Shown here piece by piece: positions 50,874 to 60,463 of a stretch of 64,000 nt of DNA. The DNA lies in contig NC_019729.1 of assembly GCF_000317475.1 (NCBI RefSeq), positions 3,424,501-3,488,500 of the forward strand, read 5' to 3'. The position numbers and the translations under genes are program-made. Source of the stretch: Oscillatoria nigro-viridis PCC 7112. GTDB lineage: Bacteria > Cyanobacteriota > Cyanobacteriia > Cyanobacteriales > Microcoleaceae. The notes below the pieces were generated by a model that was not told the origin of the DNA, searched no databases, and saw only the letters and a list, made by a program, of their open reading frames with translations. The first letter of the stretch is position 1. Each line of letters opens with the position of its first letter.

Positions 50874-52982
50874 ATGTCTTTAAAAATACAAGAACACGAA
50901 AACCCCTGGCACAGAGTAACTTCGCGGTTGCCTGAATCGGAAAATTGGAGGCAGGAAGAAAGTCTTTCGCTGCCGGAAGTAGACCAACAAAAAGCCCTAA
51001 TCGTGCAGATGCAGCAGCAAGTTCAGTTATCAAACTTGCTGAACCAAATTAATAACGAAATTCGCAGTACACTTGATATAGAAGAAATTTTGACATCGGC
51101 CTGCAGATTGCTGGGGCAAGCGTTACAGTGCAGCCGCGTGAGCATTTTAGTCAAAGAATCAAATACAGAAAAAACTTTAGTCACGCGCGGAGAGTACAAC
51201 GCGGGCGACTATCCGATCCAACTGGGAATGAAAGTACCGATGACTGACAACCCCCATTTGGCTGCCGTCGTGTCTCAGCAAGACTCCCTAGCAGTGACGA
51301 AGTTTCTCGATTTTCCGGGATTGAACCCACAAACCAGAAAAATTGCCGAAGCTTTGGAGATTAAGTCAATGCTGGCAGTAGCTACTCGCTATCAAGGTGA
51401 AGTGAATGGGATAATTGGCTTGCATCAGTGCGATCGCGAACGGGAATGGACTGATTGGGAAAAGCAGCTTTTAGAAGGGGTAGGATCGCAATTGGCGATC
51501 GCGATCAATCAAGCCAAACTCTATAGCAAAACCAGGCGCCAAGCCGAACGAGAATCGCTGCTGCGGCTGATCGGCAACCAAATTCGCAGTACCCTGGATC
51601 TGGGAACTATCCTGGAAACAGCGGTGAGGGAAGTCCGCCAAATGCTGCAGTGCGATCGAGTAATTATCTATCAGTTTCAAGACAACTGGCAAGGAAAAGT
51701 TGTTGTTGAAAACATGACTGTTCCTTGGCCTTCAATTTTAGGAGATATGGGGGCTGATAAGTGTTTTCGGGGAGATTACGCCGATCTTTACCAGCAAGGG
51801 CGAGTCAAAGCAATTAATGATATTTTTAATGCTGGTTTAGAGCCTTGTCACGTCGATTTCTTAGATAGTTTGCAGGTAAAAGCTAATCTGATTGTGCCGA
51901 TTGTTACATCAAGAACAGAAGAAAATACCCCCGACACAGCCGGAAGCTATAATCCTAAATTTCCCGGTAGGCTGTGGGGTTTGCTGATTGCTCACGAGTG
52001 CCGGGATACCCGCAATTGGCAGCGGCAAGAAATGGAGTTGCTATCCCAGATAGCCAACCAAATGGCGATCGCCATTCAGCAAGCAGAACTTTACAGCCAA
52101 GTCCAAGAGGCTGCGGTAAAATCTCAAGCTCAAACCCAGCAGTTGCAGGCTGCGTTAGAAGAATTGCGATCGGCACAGCAGCAATTGATTCAAAGCGAAA
52201 AGATGTCAGGTTTGGGACAAATGGTAGCGGGAATTGCTCATGAAATTAACAACGCCAACAATTTCATCCACGCTAACTTGTTTCACGCTCAAGAATATTT
52301 TAAAGCCTTGAACGAAGCTTTAGAAGTAGCCGGAAATGCCTGCCCGGAAGCAGCGGAAGCAATTGTCAGAATCAATGAAGAACTAGAACTCGATTACATT
52401 CGAGAAGACTTTGGTAAACTGCTCAATTCAATGCGGGAAGGCAGCGGGAGGATTCGCTCGATCGTGATGACGCTGCGAAATTTTTCTCGTTTAGACCACG
52501 CTGAATTAAAACCAGTAGATTTGAATGAAGGTTTAGAAAGCAGTTTCTTGATGCTGCAAAACAAGCTAAAAACCCATATCAAAATAGACAAGCAATACGG
52601 CAGTTTACCGCCCGTTCAATGTCATGCCAGTCAAATCAACCAAGTATTTTATAATTTGCTTGACAATGCTTTAGATGCGCTCCAGTCAACGACCAAACCG
52701 GGGGAATTAACTATCCGCAGTTGGCAAAGCGAGCCGGACTTGGTAACAATCTCTATCCGCGACACGGGAACTGGCATTCCTGCAGAAATTCAAGACAAGA
52801 TTTTTGACCCATTTTTTACTACTAAACCTGTGGGGAAAGGCACTGGTTTGGGACTTTCAGTGTGCTATCAGGTAATTGTCCAAGCTCACGGTGGCAAGAT
52901 CCGTTGCGTCAGTCAGGTTGGCGAAGGAACTGAGTTTATTGTAGAGTTGCCGCTGACAAATCAGAGCAGGGTAAGTGCATAA
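50874..52982 (+). CDS. GAF-GAF sensor histidine kinase
   Basis: A 702-residue cytoplasmic kinase. Two GAF domains (about residues 55-215 and 225-410) are separated by a helical linker. The second resembles phytochrome-type GAFs (CDRVIIYQFQDNWQGKVVVE, DKCFRGDYADLYQQGRVKAI), but no chromophore-binding Cys is in the usual CHxxY place. A coiled coil leads to HisKA with His456 (GIAHEINNANNF) and HATPase_c (NLLDNALDALQ, DTGTGIPAE, KGTGLGLSVCYQV). The kinase core closely resembles that of the multi-PAS kinase at 17918-20908. No receiver or adjacent regulator is seen. Confidence 0.92.
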   Translation: MSLKIQEHENPWHRVTSRLPESENWRQEESLSLPEVDQQKALIVQMQQQVQLSNLLNQINNEIRSTLDIEEILTSACRLLGQALQCSRVSILVKESNTEKTLVTRGEYNAGDYPIQLGMKVPMTDNPHLAAVVSQQDSLAVTKFLDFPGLNPQTRKIAEALEIKSMLAVATRYQGEVNGIIGLHQCDREREWTDWEKQLLEGVGSQLAIAINQAKLYSKTRRQAERESLLRLIGNQIRSTLDLGTILETAVREVRQMLQCDRVIIYQFQDNWQGKVVVENMTVPWPSILGDMGADKCFRGDYADLYQQGRVKAINDIFNAGLEPCHVDFLDSLQVKANLIVPIVTSRTEENTPDTAGSYNPKFPGRLWGLLIAHECRDTRNWQRQEMELLSQIANQMAIAIQQAELYSQVQEAAVKSQAQTQQLQAALEELRSAQQQLIQSEKMSGLGQMVAGIAHEINNANNFIHANLFHAQEYFKALNEALEVAGNACPEAAEAIVRINEELELDYIREDFGKLLNSMREGSGRIRSIVMTLRNFSRLDHAELKPVDLNEGLESSFLMLQNKLKTHIKIDKQYGSLPPVQCHASQINQVFYNLLDNALDALQSTTKPGELTIRSWQSEPDLVTISIRDTGTGIPAEIQDKIFDPFFTTKPVGKGTGLGLSVCYQVIVQAHGGKIRCVSQVGEGTEFIVELPLTNQSRVSA

Positions 52983-53638
52983 TTCCTGCTTTAGTCAGAT
53001 TCACCCTGTTTTGTTACTCTGGCAGTAGTATAGAACCCATTTGACATCTTGAGAGCGATCGTCAATCACATTATCGTCAATCACATTAGGGATCACTAAT
53101 AAACTTGGTTTTTTAGCGATGCCTACGGCAAGTTTCGCTAACGCATTTTTAATAGAATCAGATTTAACTTACGCCCGAACCTCAATTTTCAGAAATTCCC
53201 AACAGGGTTATGCGTAGACCTATAAAGTCCTGAGTATTTTTACTCACAATAGTCTCTCCTGATTCACTTTTGCCCGGTGAAGCAGCGAAAGCTGCCTCTT
53301 GGGGGCCGGAATCTGGGATTTAAGCTCTCCTCTACAGATGTGGACAACCCGCTTTTTATAGGGCTGAAAAAAAGATCGCACTTTTTCCGGATAAAACTTC
53401 TTGATGATGAAAGTTAAACAAATCTATGTAAATAGGTCTCACTAGGTGTAATTATTTACACTCAATATTTAATCAGGGGCAATAATACCTTCAAATGCTT
53501 ATTGGGCAAGCATTTTTACTTAATTTACCCGCAGGTATGAGGAAAATTTTCTTGCAGTGATCGATCGCTACAAGAAAGCCCAACCTCTGGTTTTCAGTCA
53601 CTTCTAATCATTAATTACTCATCATCAAAGGACAAGCT
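52983..53638. other. Gap before the Calx-beta gene
   Basis: No gene seen. It contains a direct repeat of ATCGTCAATCACATTA at 53060-53090. AAAGGA lies just before the next ATG. Confidence 0.45.
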
Positions 53639-55414
53639 ATGGCTACTTCATTCAATGGTTCTTTGGGTACAACCACTAATTACAGCAGTGTCAGCGAGCT
53701 AATTGCACAATGGCCTACTGCAGCCCAGAATCAAGGCATCCAACTGTCTGGGATAGCTTTTGATGGCTTTGAAACGAACTACACTACCCCTACTCCCATC
53801 AACAACCTCACGTTAGCAACGAACGACTCTAAAAGCGGGTTGAGCTACGGCGCTTCCGGTGGTATTGGTGTCTACGGCTCTTATAGTGGTTGGTTTACCG
53901 ACGCCACTAAAAGTCGGGCGGAAATCAACTTTGACCCCAACACCAATCTATCTCAGGTGCTGAAGGTGAAATGGGCAGATAATAAAGATATCACTAGCGC
54001 CAAGATCGACCTCAGTGGATTATTTCCCAAATCAAGTTCTACTACAGCGGACGATCAAGGCGATGAAGTTGGTTCGCTGCAACTCTTTAAGGATGGGGCG
54101 GAGGTATCGGCCAGCAATTTTACGATCACTCGCCTCAGCGCTCCTACCACTCCAAAACCGCTCGGTGTGTCTTCAGATGGAGTTACTTTCACTGGCGATC
54201 GTACCGATGGCAATTTCACACTCCAGATAGTAGGAGACTCTCTCACCGGCGTTACTTTTGACGAACTGCGGTTCTCCGCCACAGCCTACGCGAACCCCAC
54301 CGCTGCCTACCTCGCTACCTCCACCAAAACCGATAGTTCCGACTACCTAGTGCGGAGTATTCAATATCAAGGCATTGATGTGACGCCAACGCCGACGCCA
54401 ACTCCGACGCCGACGCCGACGCCAACTCCGACGCCAACTCCGACAGCTCCAAGTATCTTCCAGTTCGCCCAACCAAATTACACGGTGGCTGAAGGCGGTG
54501 TAGCGACGATTAACGTTACTCGCACCGGTGGCACGGCGGCTGCATCGATTAACTACGCTACTCTTGACGGTTCGGCAAGTTCAACAGGCAGTGAACCTGA
54601 TTACAATAGCGCGACAGGGGTGTTGAGTTTTGCTGCGGGGCAAACTACCGCTAGTTTCACCGTGCCGGCTTTGACTGATTCGATTTTGGAATCATCGCCG
54701 GAAACGGTGAATTTAGTGCTCTTCGGTGGCAATGTCGGCAGTAGTCCGTCAATTTTGACGATTAGTGATGTGCCCCCAACTGGGACGACGCCAACTCCGA
54801 CGCCAACTCCGACAGCTCCAAGTATCTTCCAGTTCGCCCAACCAAATTACACGGTGGCTGAAGGCGGTGTAGCGACGATTAACGTTACTCGCACCGGTGG
54901 CACGGCGGCTGCATCGATTAACTACGCTACTCTTGACGGTTCGGCAAGTTCAACAGGCAGTGCACCTGATTACAATAGCGCGACAGGGGTGTTGAGTTTT
55001 GCTGCGGGGCAAACTACCGCTAGTTTCACCGTGCCGGCTTTGACTGATTCGATTTTGGAATCATCGCCGGAAACGGTGAATTTAGTGCTCTTCGGTGGCA
55101 ATGTCGGCAGTAGTCCGTCAATTTTGACGATTAGTGATGTGCCCCCAACTGGGACGACGCCAACTCCGACTCCAACTCCGACAGCTCCAAGTATCTTCCA
55201 GTTCGCCCAACCAAATTACACAGTGGCTGAAGGCGGCGTAGCGACGATTAACGTTACTCGCACCGGTGGCACGGCGGCTGCATCGATTAACTACGCTACT
55301 CTTGACGGTTCGGCAAGTTCAACAGGCAGTGCACCTGATTACAATAGCGCGACAGGGGTGTTGGTAGTTTTGCTGCGGGGCAAACTACCGCTAGTTTCAC
55401 CGTGCCGGCTTTGA
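53639..55414 (+). CDS. Calx-beta repeat protein, N-terminal part (truncated by frameshift)
   Basis: As read, a 591-residue product. Residues 1-250 form a domain I do not recognise (SFNGSLGTTTNYSSVSELIA, Gly/Ser/Thr-rich, beta-like), without a signal peptide. A threonine-proline linker (TPTPTP) leads to Calx-beta modules of 123 residues, each starting PSIFQFAQPNYTVAEGGVAT and separated by TPTP linkers. In the third module a 2-nt insertion (GT at about 55364-55365, absent from the first two copies) shifts the frame and ends the protein. Without it the gene would encode 871 residues to 56256. The family is usually extracellular or surface-bound, and Calx-beta modules bind Ca2+. Confidence 0.8.
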   Translation: MATSFNGSLGTTTNYSSVSELIAQWPTAAQNQGIQLSGIAFDGFETNYTTPTPINNLTLATNDSKSGLSYGASGGIGVYGSYSGWFTDATKSRAEINFDPNTNLSQVLKVKWADNKDITSAKIDLSGLFPKSSSTTADDQGDEVGSLQLFKDGAEVSASNFTITRLSAPTTPKPLGVSSDGVTFTGDRTDGNFTLQIVGDSLTGVTFDELRFSATAYANPTAAYLATSTKTDSSDYLVRSIQYQGIDVTPTPTPTPTPTPTPTPTPTPTAPSIFQFAQPNYTVAEGGVATINVTRTGGTAAASINYATLDGSASSTGSEPDYNSATGVLSFAAGQTTASFTVPALTDSILESSPETVNLVLFGGNVGSSPSILTISDVPPTGTTPTPTPTPTAPSIFQFAQPNYTVAEGGVATINVTRTGGTAAASINYATLDGSASSTGSAPDYNSATGVLSFAAGQTTASFTVPALTDSILESSPETVNLVLFGGNVGSSPSILTISDVPPTGTTPTPTPTPTAPSIFQFAQPNYTVAEGGVATINVTRTGGTAAASINYATLDGSASSTGSAPDYNSATGVLVVLLRGKLPLVSPCRL

Positions 55415-55557
55415 CTGATTCGATTTTGGAATCATCGCCGGAAACGGTGAATTTAGTGCTCTTCGGTGGCAATGTCGGCAGTAGTCCGTCAATTTTGACG
55501 ATTAGTGATGTGCCCCCAACTGGGACGACGCCAACTCCGACGCCCACTCCAGCAACA
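54451..55557. repeat. Three 369-bp near-identical tandem repeats
   Basis: Units begin at 54451, 54820 and 55189, exactly 369 nt apart (123 codons), differing at only a few positions such as GAA/GCA at about 54595. They encode the first three Calx-beta modules and their TPTP linkers. Unit three carries the 2-nt insertion. Confidence 0.9.
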
Positions 55558-56256
55558 GCAACCCAGTTTGTTTTTAGTGCGGCTACTTTCACCACTCCGG
55601 AATCATCTGGCTTTGCTACGGTGACAGTCAATCGCATCGGCGCCACTACCGCTGCCGCAAGCATTGGCTACGGTACTCTTGACGGCACCGCCCTATCAAC
55701 TGGAAGTGCGGTTGATTATCTGTCTACTGCTGGTGTACTCAACTTTGCCCCTGGGGTAACTTCCACGACGTTCAACATCTTTGTCAATCCTGATACTGTG
55801 CCTGAAATGACTGAGAGTGTTAACCTATTTCTCAACAACGGCCCCGTCGGCACTCCGTCAACAGCAAGACTAGACATTATTGACGGTAGCGGCAGTGCAC
55901 CTAGCAATGTCTTCCAGTATAGTGCGTCTAATTACGGCTCGATCGCCAGTCAGGGGGGCACCTCAACGATTACAGTTACCCGCTCAAGCGGCTTAGGTGC
56001 AGCATCGGTTGATTATATTATTCTGGCGGGTACTCCAGGCAGCGGCACTGCACCTGGATATGGTGACTACCTGCTTAACCCGGGCGGCCCCACTGGCGGC
56101 ACGTTGTCCTTCGCCAACGGCCAACTCAGCCAAACCTTTATTATTCAAGACAACCCATTTAGTACCAATAATGGGACTGTGCGCTTAGGTCTTGCTAACC
56201 CCACTGCGGGCTACAATTTCGGCAGTACAGCGGCAACAAGTATCACTCTCATCTAA
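55402..56256 (+). pseudogene. Calx-beta protein, C-terminal part after the frameshift
   Basis: Continues the same gene in the shifted frame: the end of module three, then two more divergent Calx-beta modules (ATQFVFSAATFTTPESSGFA and NVFQYSASNYGSIASQGGTS) and a C-terminus ending AATSITLI. No ribosome-binding site or plausible start of its own is seen, so it is probably not translated alone unless frameshifting or phase variation restores the frame. Confidence 0.75.
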
Positions 56257-56397
56257 GGCTGTTAGTAGGGCGAGGAATCCTTGCTCTACTAATATGCCCC
56301 GCAAGTAGTTAAATACTTTTTATCAGTCTGGCTCCTCACTACAGCTTTTTTCAAGAAAGCGAGGTACGCGGGTAAAATCTTCGCTGTGTGACAGTCG

Positions 56398-56490
56398 CTG
56401 GCACCGACAACTAATGGGATTCACCCACAGGGCCCATTGTGGGCGGTCTCGACCCGAATCCCATTGCTGGTGCTAGTTTCGTTGTCTTCA
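56398..56490 (+). ncRNA. Candidate structured RNA
   Basis: Nested pairings are visible: CTGGCACC (56398-56405) with GGTGCTAG (56469-56476), AATGGGATTC (56413-56422) with GAATCCCATT (56456-56465), and CCCAC (56424-56428) with GTGGG (56439-56443). GACAAC (56406-56411) could also pair with GTTGTC (56481-56486), giving an alternative or pseudoknotted form. It does not match an RNA family I know. It may be an independent RNA or the 3' end of the Calx-beta transcript. Confidence 0.35.
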
Positions 56491-56525
56491 ACCCATTGCT
56501 TAATTGGGTCTGATAAAACCATTTC

Positions 56526-56571
56526 AAGGTCGTACTCTTAGATGCTGCGCGCGTTATTCGAGTACGACCTT
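56526..56571 (+). terminator. 12-bp hairpin
   Basis: AAGGTCGTACTC (56526-56537) pairs perfectly with GAGTACGACCTT (56560-56571) across a 22-nt loop. It lies between the Calx-beta gene and the DUF4129 pseudogene, which are convergent. No long T-run follows. Confidence 0.45.
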
Positions 56572-56715
56572 TAATCCTTGTATATGGAAAGAATTAGATG
56601 GCGATTTGCCCTTGGGTGGGGGTTTTTGAGATGGTCGGTTTTTGGCAATAATTTTTTGGAAAACCTGCCCCTAGAATTATCGATTGGATATTATTGTTTT
56701 TTTGCGCTTACCGAC

Positions 56716-57309
56716 TTAATTCTTAATTGTTTGCTAAGCTTGCTGACACTCTTCAAAGGTTGAGGCGGAAGGTTCCCTATTCCCAAAAAATAGTTACTGA
56801 TGTATTTTTATCAAAGTTTCGTAAGGCGCTGGCTGGGGTAATTGCTGGATTAATTCCAAATATTCGCCATCAGTGCGGCTGGGTTGGTGAATCGCGGTTC
56901 CCGCATCATTTAACCGCTGCAACGCCGCCATGTAAAGAAAGCGGCAAGCTTGGCGGTATTTCCCTTGCTGCTGCAACTTTTGCGATCGCAAAAACCACTC
57001 TGCTACGGACAAATCTTTAATTGTTTGTTGGGCACTGCCATCAGTTGTTTGATTCCTATTTTTGAAATTATGAAGATAAAAACGTAACAGTTGCGAAATC
57101 TGCCAACTAGACCAGACTGCGAGCAATGCTAAGATTAACCAAAAGGATGCTTTAGCGATCGCCCACAAGATGGGGAATCAAACAACTGATGGCAATTTCA
57201 CATTCGGTATATTTTGGGTATTTTTTAGTTTCCACCACTCCTCTACTCGCTGTTGCAACTTTCATAATTGCCAACTAAAATTAGTTTTATAAACAGAACT
57301 TTCAGACAT
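56716..57309 (-). pseudogene. DUF4129 protein gene with four in-frame stops
   Basis: Reading 198 codons in one frame from an ATG at 57309 gives MSESSVYKTNFSWQL, stop, KLQQRVEEWWKLKNTQ..., stop, FPILWAIAKASFWLILALL..., SVAEWFLRSQKLQQQGKYRQ..., TLIKIHQ, stop, LFFGNREPSASTFEECQQA, stop, QTIKN. This matches full-length cyanobacterial DUF4129 proteins (one membrane helix, then a helical domain, often linked to transglutaminase-like genes). Stops lie at codons 16, 44, 172 and 192. No indel disturbs the frame. The longest intact part is 56794-57168. Confidence 0.8.
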
Positions 57310-57787
57310 AGATTTACATCAATGAGTAGGTTTTTGATTGCGGATTGGAATTTTTTTTCTTCTATCATTATCCCCAAATCCCCGACTGATTAAAGAAATG
57401 GGGGATAAGAGAGCGCGATCGCATTTTACGTTTGATTAGGTTGACTGAAATGCCGAGTTATTGTCCCTAATCCAAATTGCCGCGCGATCGAGAATCGCAT
57501 TTGACTGATAGTCTTCTAAAAGGGCGATCGCCCAACCGCTCAAACTCAGTTTGATTACCACACATATCTGTTTTTTGTCAACTGTTTATAGACCCAAAAT
57601 TGATTTTATTGAATTTTCCTTCTTCCTGAAATCCGTTACCTCCCGATTCAGTGCGCGTTGCCGAACTGCCTTATGCCATAACTTTTGGGATACTTAACAG
57701 CCTCATAAGAAAATTTATAAAGATTTACAAAAGAAACGTGTCAGAATGAAGACAATAAGGTAATGGGTAAAAGACAAGGAGGCACTG
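57310..57787. other. Leader region of flv3
   Basis: No gene seen. AT-rich with GCGATCGC sites. The last 90 nt before flv3 are very AT-rich and should contain its promoter. Confidence 0.4.
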
Positions 57788-59515
57788 ATGGTAGCGCTGA
57801 CTGAACGAGTCCAACGCAGATTGACGGTGGAAAAAGTCGAAATTGCCCTTGATACAACGGCAATTCGATGCCTGGACTGGGATAGAGACCGCTTTGACAT
57901 CGAATTCGGACTCAAAAACGGTACAACTTACAACTCATTCATCATTCGCGGTGAAAAAACCGCCCTCGTCGATACCTCGCACGAGAAGTTTCGCCAGCAG
58001 TACATGGAAACTCTGACGGGCGAAATTGACCCGAAAGAGATTGACTATCTAATTATCAGCCACACCGAACCCGACCACAGCGGTTTAGTCAAAGACGTGC
58101 TGGCGCTGGCACCCCAAGCGATTGTCGTGGGGGCGAAAGTAGCAATTCAATTTTTAGAAAATCTTGTACACCAACCATTTGAGCGATTGGTAGTCAAAAA
58201 TGGGGACAAACTAGATTTAGGAAACGACCACATTATCGAATTCGTATCGGCGCCGAACTTGCACTGGCCCGATACTATTTTCAGCTACGACAGCAAAACT
58301 CAAGTGCTGTTCACCTGCGACGCTTTCGGGATGCACTACTGTACCGACAGCACCTTCGATGACGATTTAGCAGCAGTTGAGGAAGATTACCACTTTTATT
58401 ATGAGTGTTTGATGGCTCCCAACGCTCGATCGGTACTCGCTGCGATGAAGCGGATGGCAGAGTTGGGAGAAATCGGTACAATTGCCACCGGTCACGGGCC
58501 GCTGCTGCGCCACAATGTGGTGGAACTTACCGGACGCTACAAAAAGTGGAGCCAAGCGCAAGCTAAGGCAGAAACCACTGTAGCGGTATTTTACACCTCC
58601 GACTACGGATTTAGCGATCGGCTCAGCCAAGCGATCGCCCACGGTATCACCAAAACCGATGTCGCTGTGGAAATGATGGATTTGAGAATCGCCGACTTGC
58701 AAGAAGTCCGCGAACTTGTCGGTACCGCCGTCGGCATCGTAATTTGTTCGCCGCCGAGTAGCGGTACTGCTGCTGCGAATGCGGAAGCTGCTATCAACAC
58801 AATTTTAGTTGCGGCTAACAACAAACAATCTTTCGGTTTGTGCGAATCCGGCGGGGGCGATGACGCATCGATTTACCCGCTGCGAAACAAGTTTAAAGAG
58901 TTGGGTTTAAAAGAGGCATTTCCCAACATTTTGATTAAAGAAACGCCGACAGAAGCGATTTATCAACTTTGCGACGAAGCCGGCACCGACTTGGGACAGT
59001 GGCTGACGCGGGACAAGGCTGTCAAACAGATGAAATCCCTCGACAGCGACCTCGATAAAGCTTTGGGACGGATCAGCGGCGGACTGTACATCATCACCGC
59101 CCAAAAAGGCGATGTTAGCGGTGCGATGCTAGCTTCTTGGGTAACTCAAGCTAGCTTTAAACCTCTGGGTTTAACAATAGCAGTTGCTAAGGATCGGGCG
59201 ATTGAATCGATGATGCACGCGGGAGATAAATTTGTTCTCAACGTGCTGGAAGAAGGCAATTATCAAACCTTGATGAGGCACTTTTTAAAGCGTTTTGCTC
59301 CTGGTGCCGATCGATTTGCCGGAGTTAAAACTCAACCTGCTACCAACGGTTCTCCCATTCTGACAGATTCCTTGGCTTACATGGAATGCGAAGTAGTCAG
59401 CCGGATGGAACTTTCGGATCATCATATCGTATATGCGATCGTCGATAGCGGCCGCGTCTCCAATCCCGATGCACTGCCGGCAGTTCACCACCGAAAAGTC
59501 GGAAATCATTATTAG
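57788..59515 (+). CDS. flv3: Flavodiiron protein Flv3
   Basis: A 575-residue class C flavodiiron protein. Its metallo-beta-lactamase-like domain (residues 25-265) has the canonical iron ligands His92, Glu94, Asp96, His97 (SHTEPDHSG). A flavodoxin domain (about 268-410; VFYTSDYGFSDRLSQAIA) and a flavin reductase domain (about 430-575; KGDVSGAMLASWVTQASF) follow. The ending AVHHRKVGNHY is Flv3-like. With Flv1 it reduces O2 to water with electrons from photosystem I, protecting under fluctuating light. AAGGAGG six bases before the ATG is a strong ribosome-binding site. A TTGACAG repeat follows the stop. Confidence 0.94.
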   Translation: MVALTERVQRRLTVEKVEIALDTTAIRCLDWDRDRFDIEFGLKNGTTYNSFIIRGEKTALVDTSHEKFRQQYMETLTGEIDPKEIDYLIISHTEPDHSGLVKDVLALAPQAIVVGAKVAIQFLENLVHQPFERLVVKNGDKLDLGNDHIIEFVSAPNLHWPDTIFSYDSKTQVLFTCDAFGMHYCTDSTFDDDLAAVEEDYHFYYECLMAPNARSVLAAMKRMAELGEIGTIATGHGPLLRHNVVELTGRYKKWSQAQAKAETTVAVFYTSDYGFSDRLSQAIAHGITKTDVAVEMMDLRIADLQEVRELVGTAVGIVICSPPSSGTAAANAEAAINTILVAANNKQSFGLCESGGGDDASIYPLRNKFKELGLKEAFPNILIKETPTEAIYQLCDEAGTDLGQWLTRDKAVKQMKSLDSDLDKALGRISGGLYIITAQKGDVSGAMLASWVTQASFKPLGLTIAVAKDRAIESMMHAGDKFVLNVLEEGNYQTLMRHFLKRFAPGADRFAGVKTQPATNGSPILTDSLAYMECEVVSRMELSDHHIVYAIVDSGRVSNPDALPAVHHRKVGNHY

Positions 59516-59616
59516 GAAGTCAGTTGACGGTTGACAGTTGACTGTGGTCAGGTGCAAGAGGGAAATTCAACGAAATATCGATCGACTTTCTGAGTCAACA
59601 CACCGCAAACGTATGA

Positions 59617-59777
59617 GTAAGGTGCGTCAGCCGATGTTTGATTCGACTTCATCATCGACTATCTACTGACGCACCTTACAATTACAGTCCACGACGCAAC
59701 TGGCGACGCAAAAACTCTCAACTTTGGGTGCTTGTGGCGCACCTTACCTGGTTCTGGGTGTTGGGTGCGCCACAAGC
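59617..59777. repeat. Two 14-bp hairpins between flv3 and the vWA-like gene
   Basis: GTAAGGTGCGTCAG (59617-59630) pairs with CTGACGCACCTTAC (59666-59679). GCTTGTGGCGCACC (59730-59743) pairs with GGTGCGCCACAAGC (59764-59777). Both are perfect. They could attenuate or stabilise the transcript between the two genes, or be mobile palindromes. Confidence 0.75.
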
Positions 59778-59833
59778 TGCAAACCGGGCAAACCGTTGTC
59801 ATTTAGACTCCATTTTAACTAGGGGAATTGCCA

Positions 59834-60463
59834 ATGCCTGCCAATGTTTTAGAAGACCGAGATTACACAATTATTATTGCCAGAAGCGCTGCCAGCAGAG
59901 ACCCTCACCATCCTTGGTACGAGGAGTGGGTAGAAGCACAGGCATCTCTGATCGACTTAGCAAAAAAATGTCAGGAATTTGACAGCGACGGCATCACCCT
60001 TTACGAAGCTTCTACTCCTATGTGGAAGTATAAAAATTCAAATGTTGCCCGGTTAGCTGAAATTTTGCAGCGACAAAATACGGAACAGGATTCAGCCAAC
60101 CCGACTGTAACTAATTTGGAAGAAGCTCTGAAATCAACTTTTAGCGATTATTTCGCAAGCCAACCAAATCCCAAAGGAAAGAAAGGAGCCATAATTGTTG
60201 CAGTTTTAGATCAAAAACCAGAAAATGCCGCTGCTGTCGCCGAAATAATTGTAAGTGCGGCAAATAAAATAGATAAAGATGAAGAAATTGGGGTGAGCTT
60301 TATCCAAATTGGCGACGATTTGAAAACCAGGGAATTTTTGACTGACCTGGATACCAATTTACAGGGTAGAGGTGCAAGGTTTGACATTGTAGATACCAAG
60401 TTTTGGCACGAAATTAAAAGAAGTTCTGTAGTTCAGTTTCTCATAGGTGCAATAAATGACTAA
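59834..60463 (+). CDS. Degenerate vWA-like protein in the flv cluster
   Basis: A 209-residue protein starting MPANVLED with AGGGG upstream. The overall pattern (LEDRDYTIII, FDSDGITLYE, an alanine-rich helix, IGVSFIQIGDD, GARFDIVDTKFW) follows cyanobacterial von Willebrand A-domain proteins whose first strand reads IIDKSGSM. Here that strand is IIARSAAS, so the MIDAS aspartate is lost and metal binding is doubtful. Its stop overlaps the flv1 start by eight bases, and it follows flv3, so it probably belongs to the same operon. A scaffold or assembly role for Flv3/Flv1 is possible but not shown. Confidence 0.8.
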   Translation: MPANVLEDRDYTIIIARSAASRDPHHPWYEEWVEAQASLIDLAKKCQEFDSDGITLYEASTPMWKYKNSNVARLAEILQRQNTEQDSANPTVTNLEEALKSTFSDYFASQPNPKGKKGAIIVAVLDQKPENAAAVAEIIVSAANKIDKDEEIGVSFIQIGDDLKTREFLTDLDTNLQGRGARFDIVDTKFWHEIKRSSVVQFLIGAIND

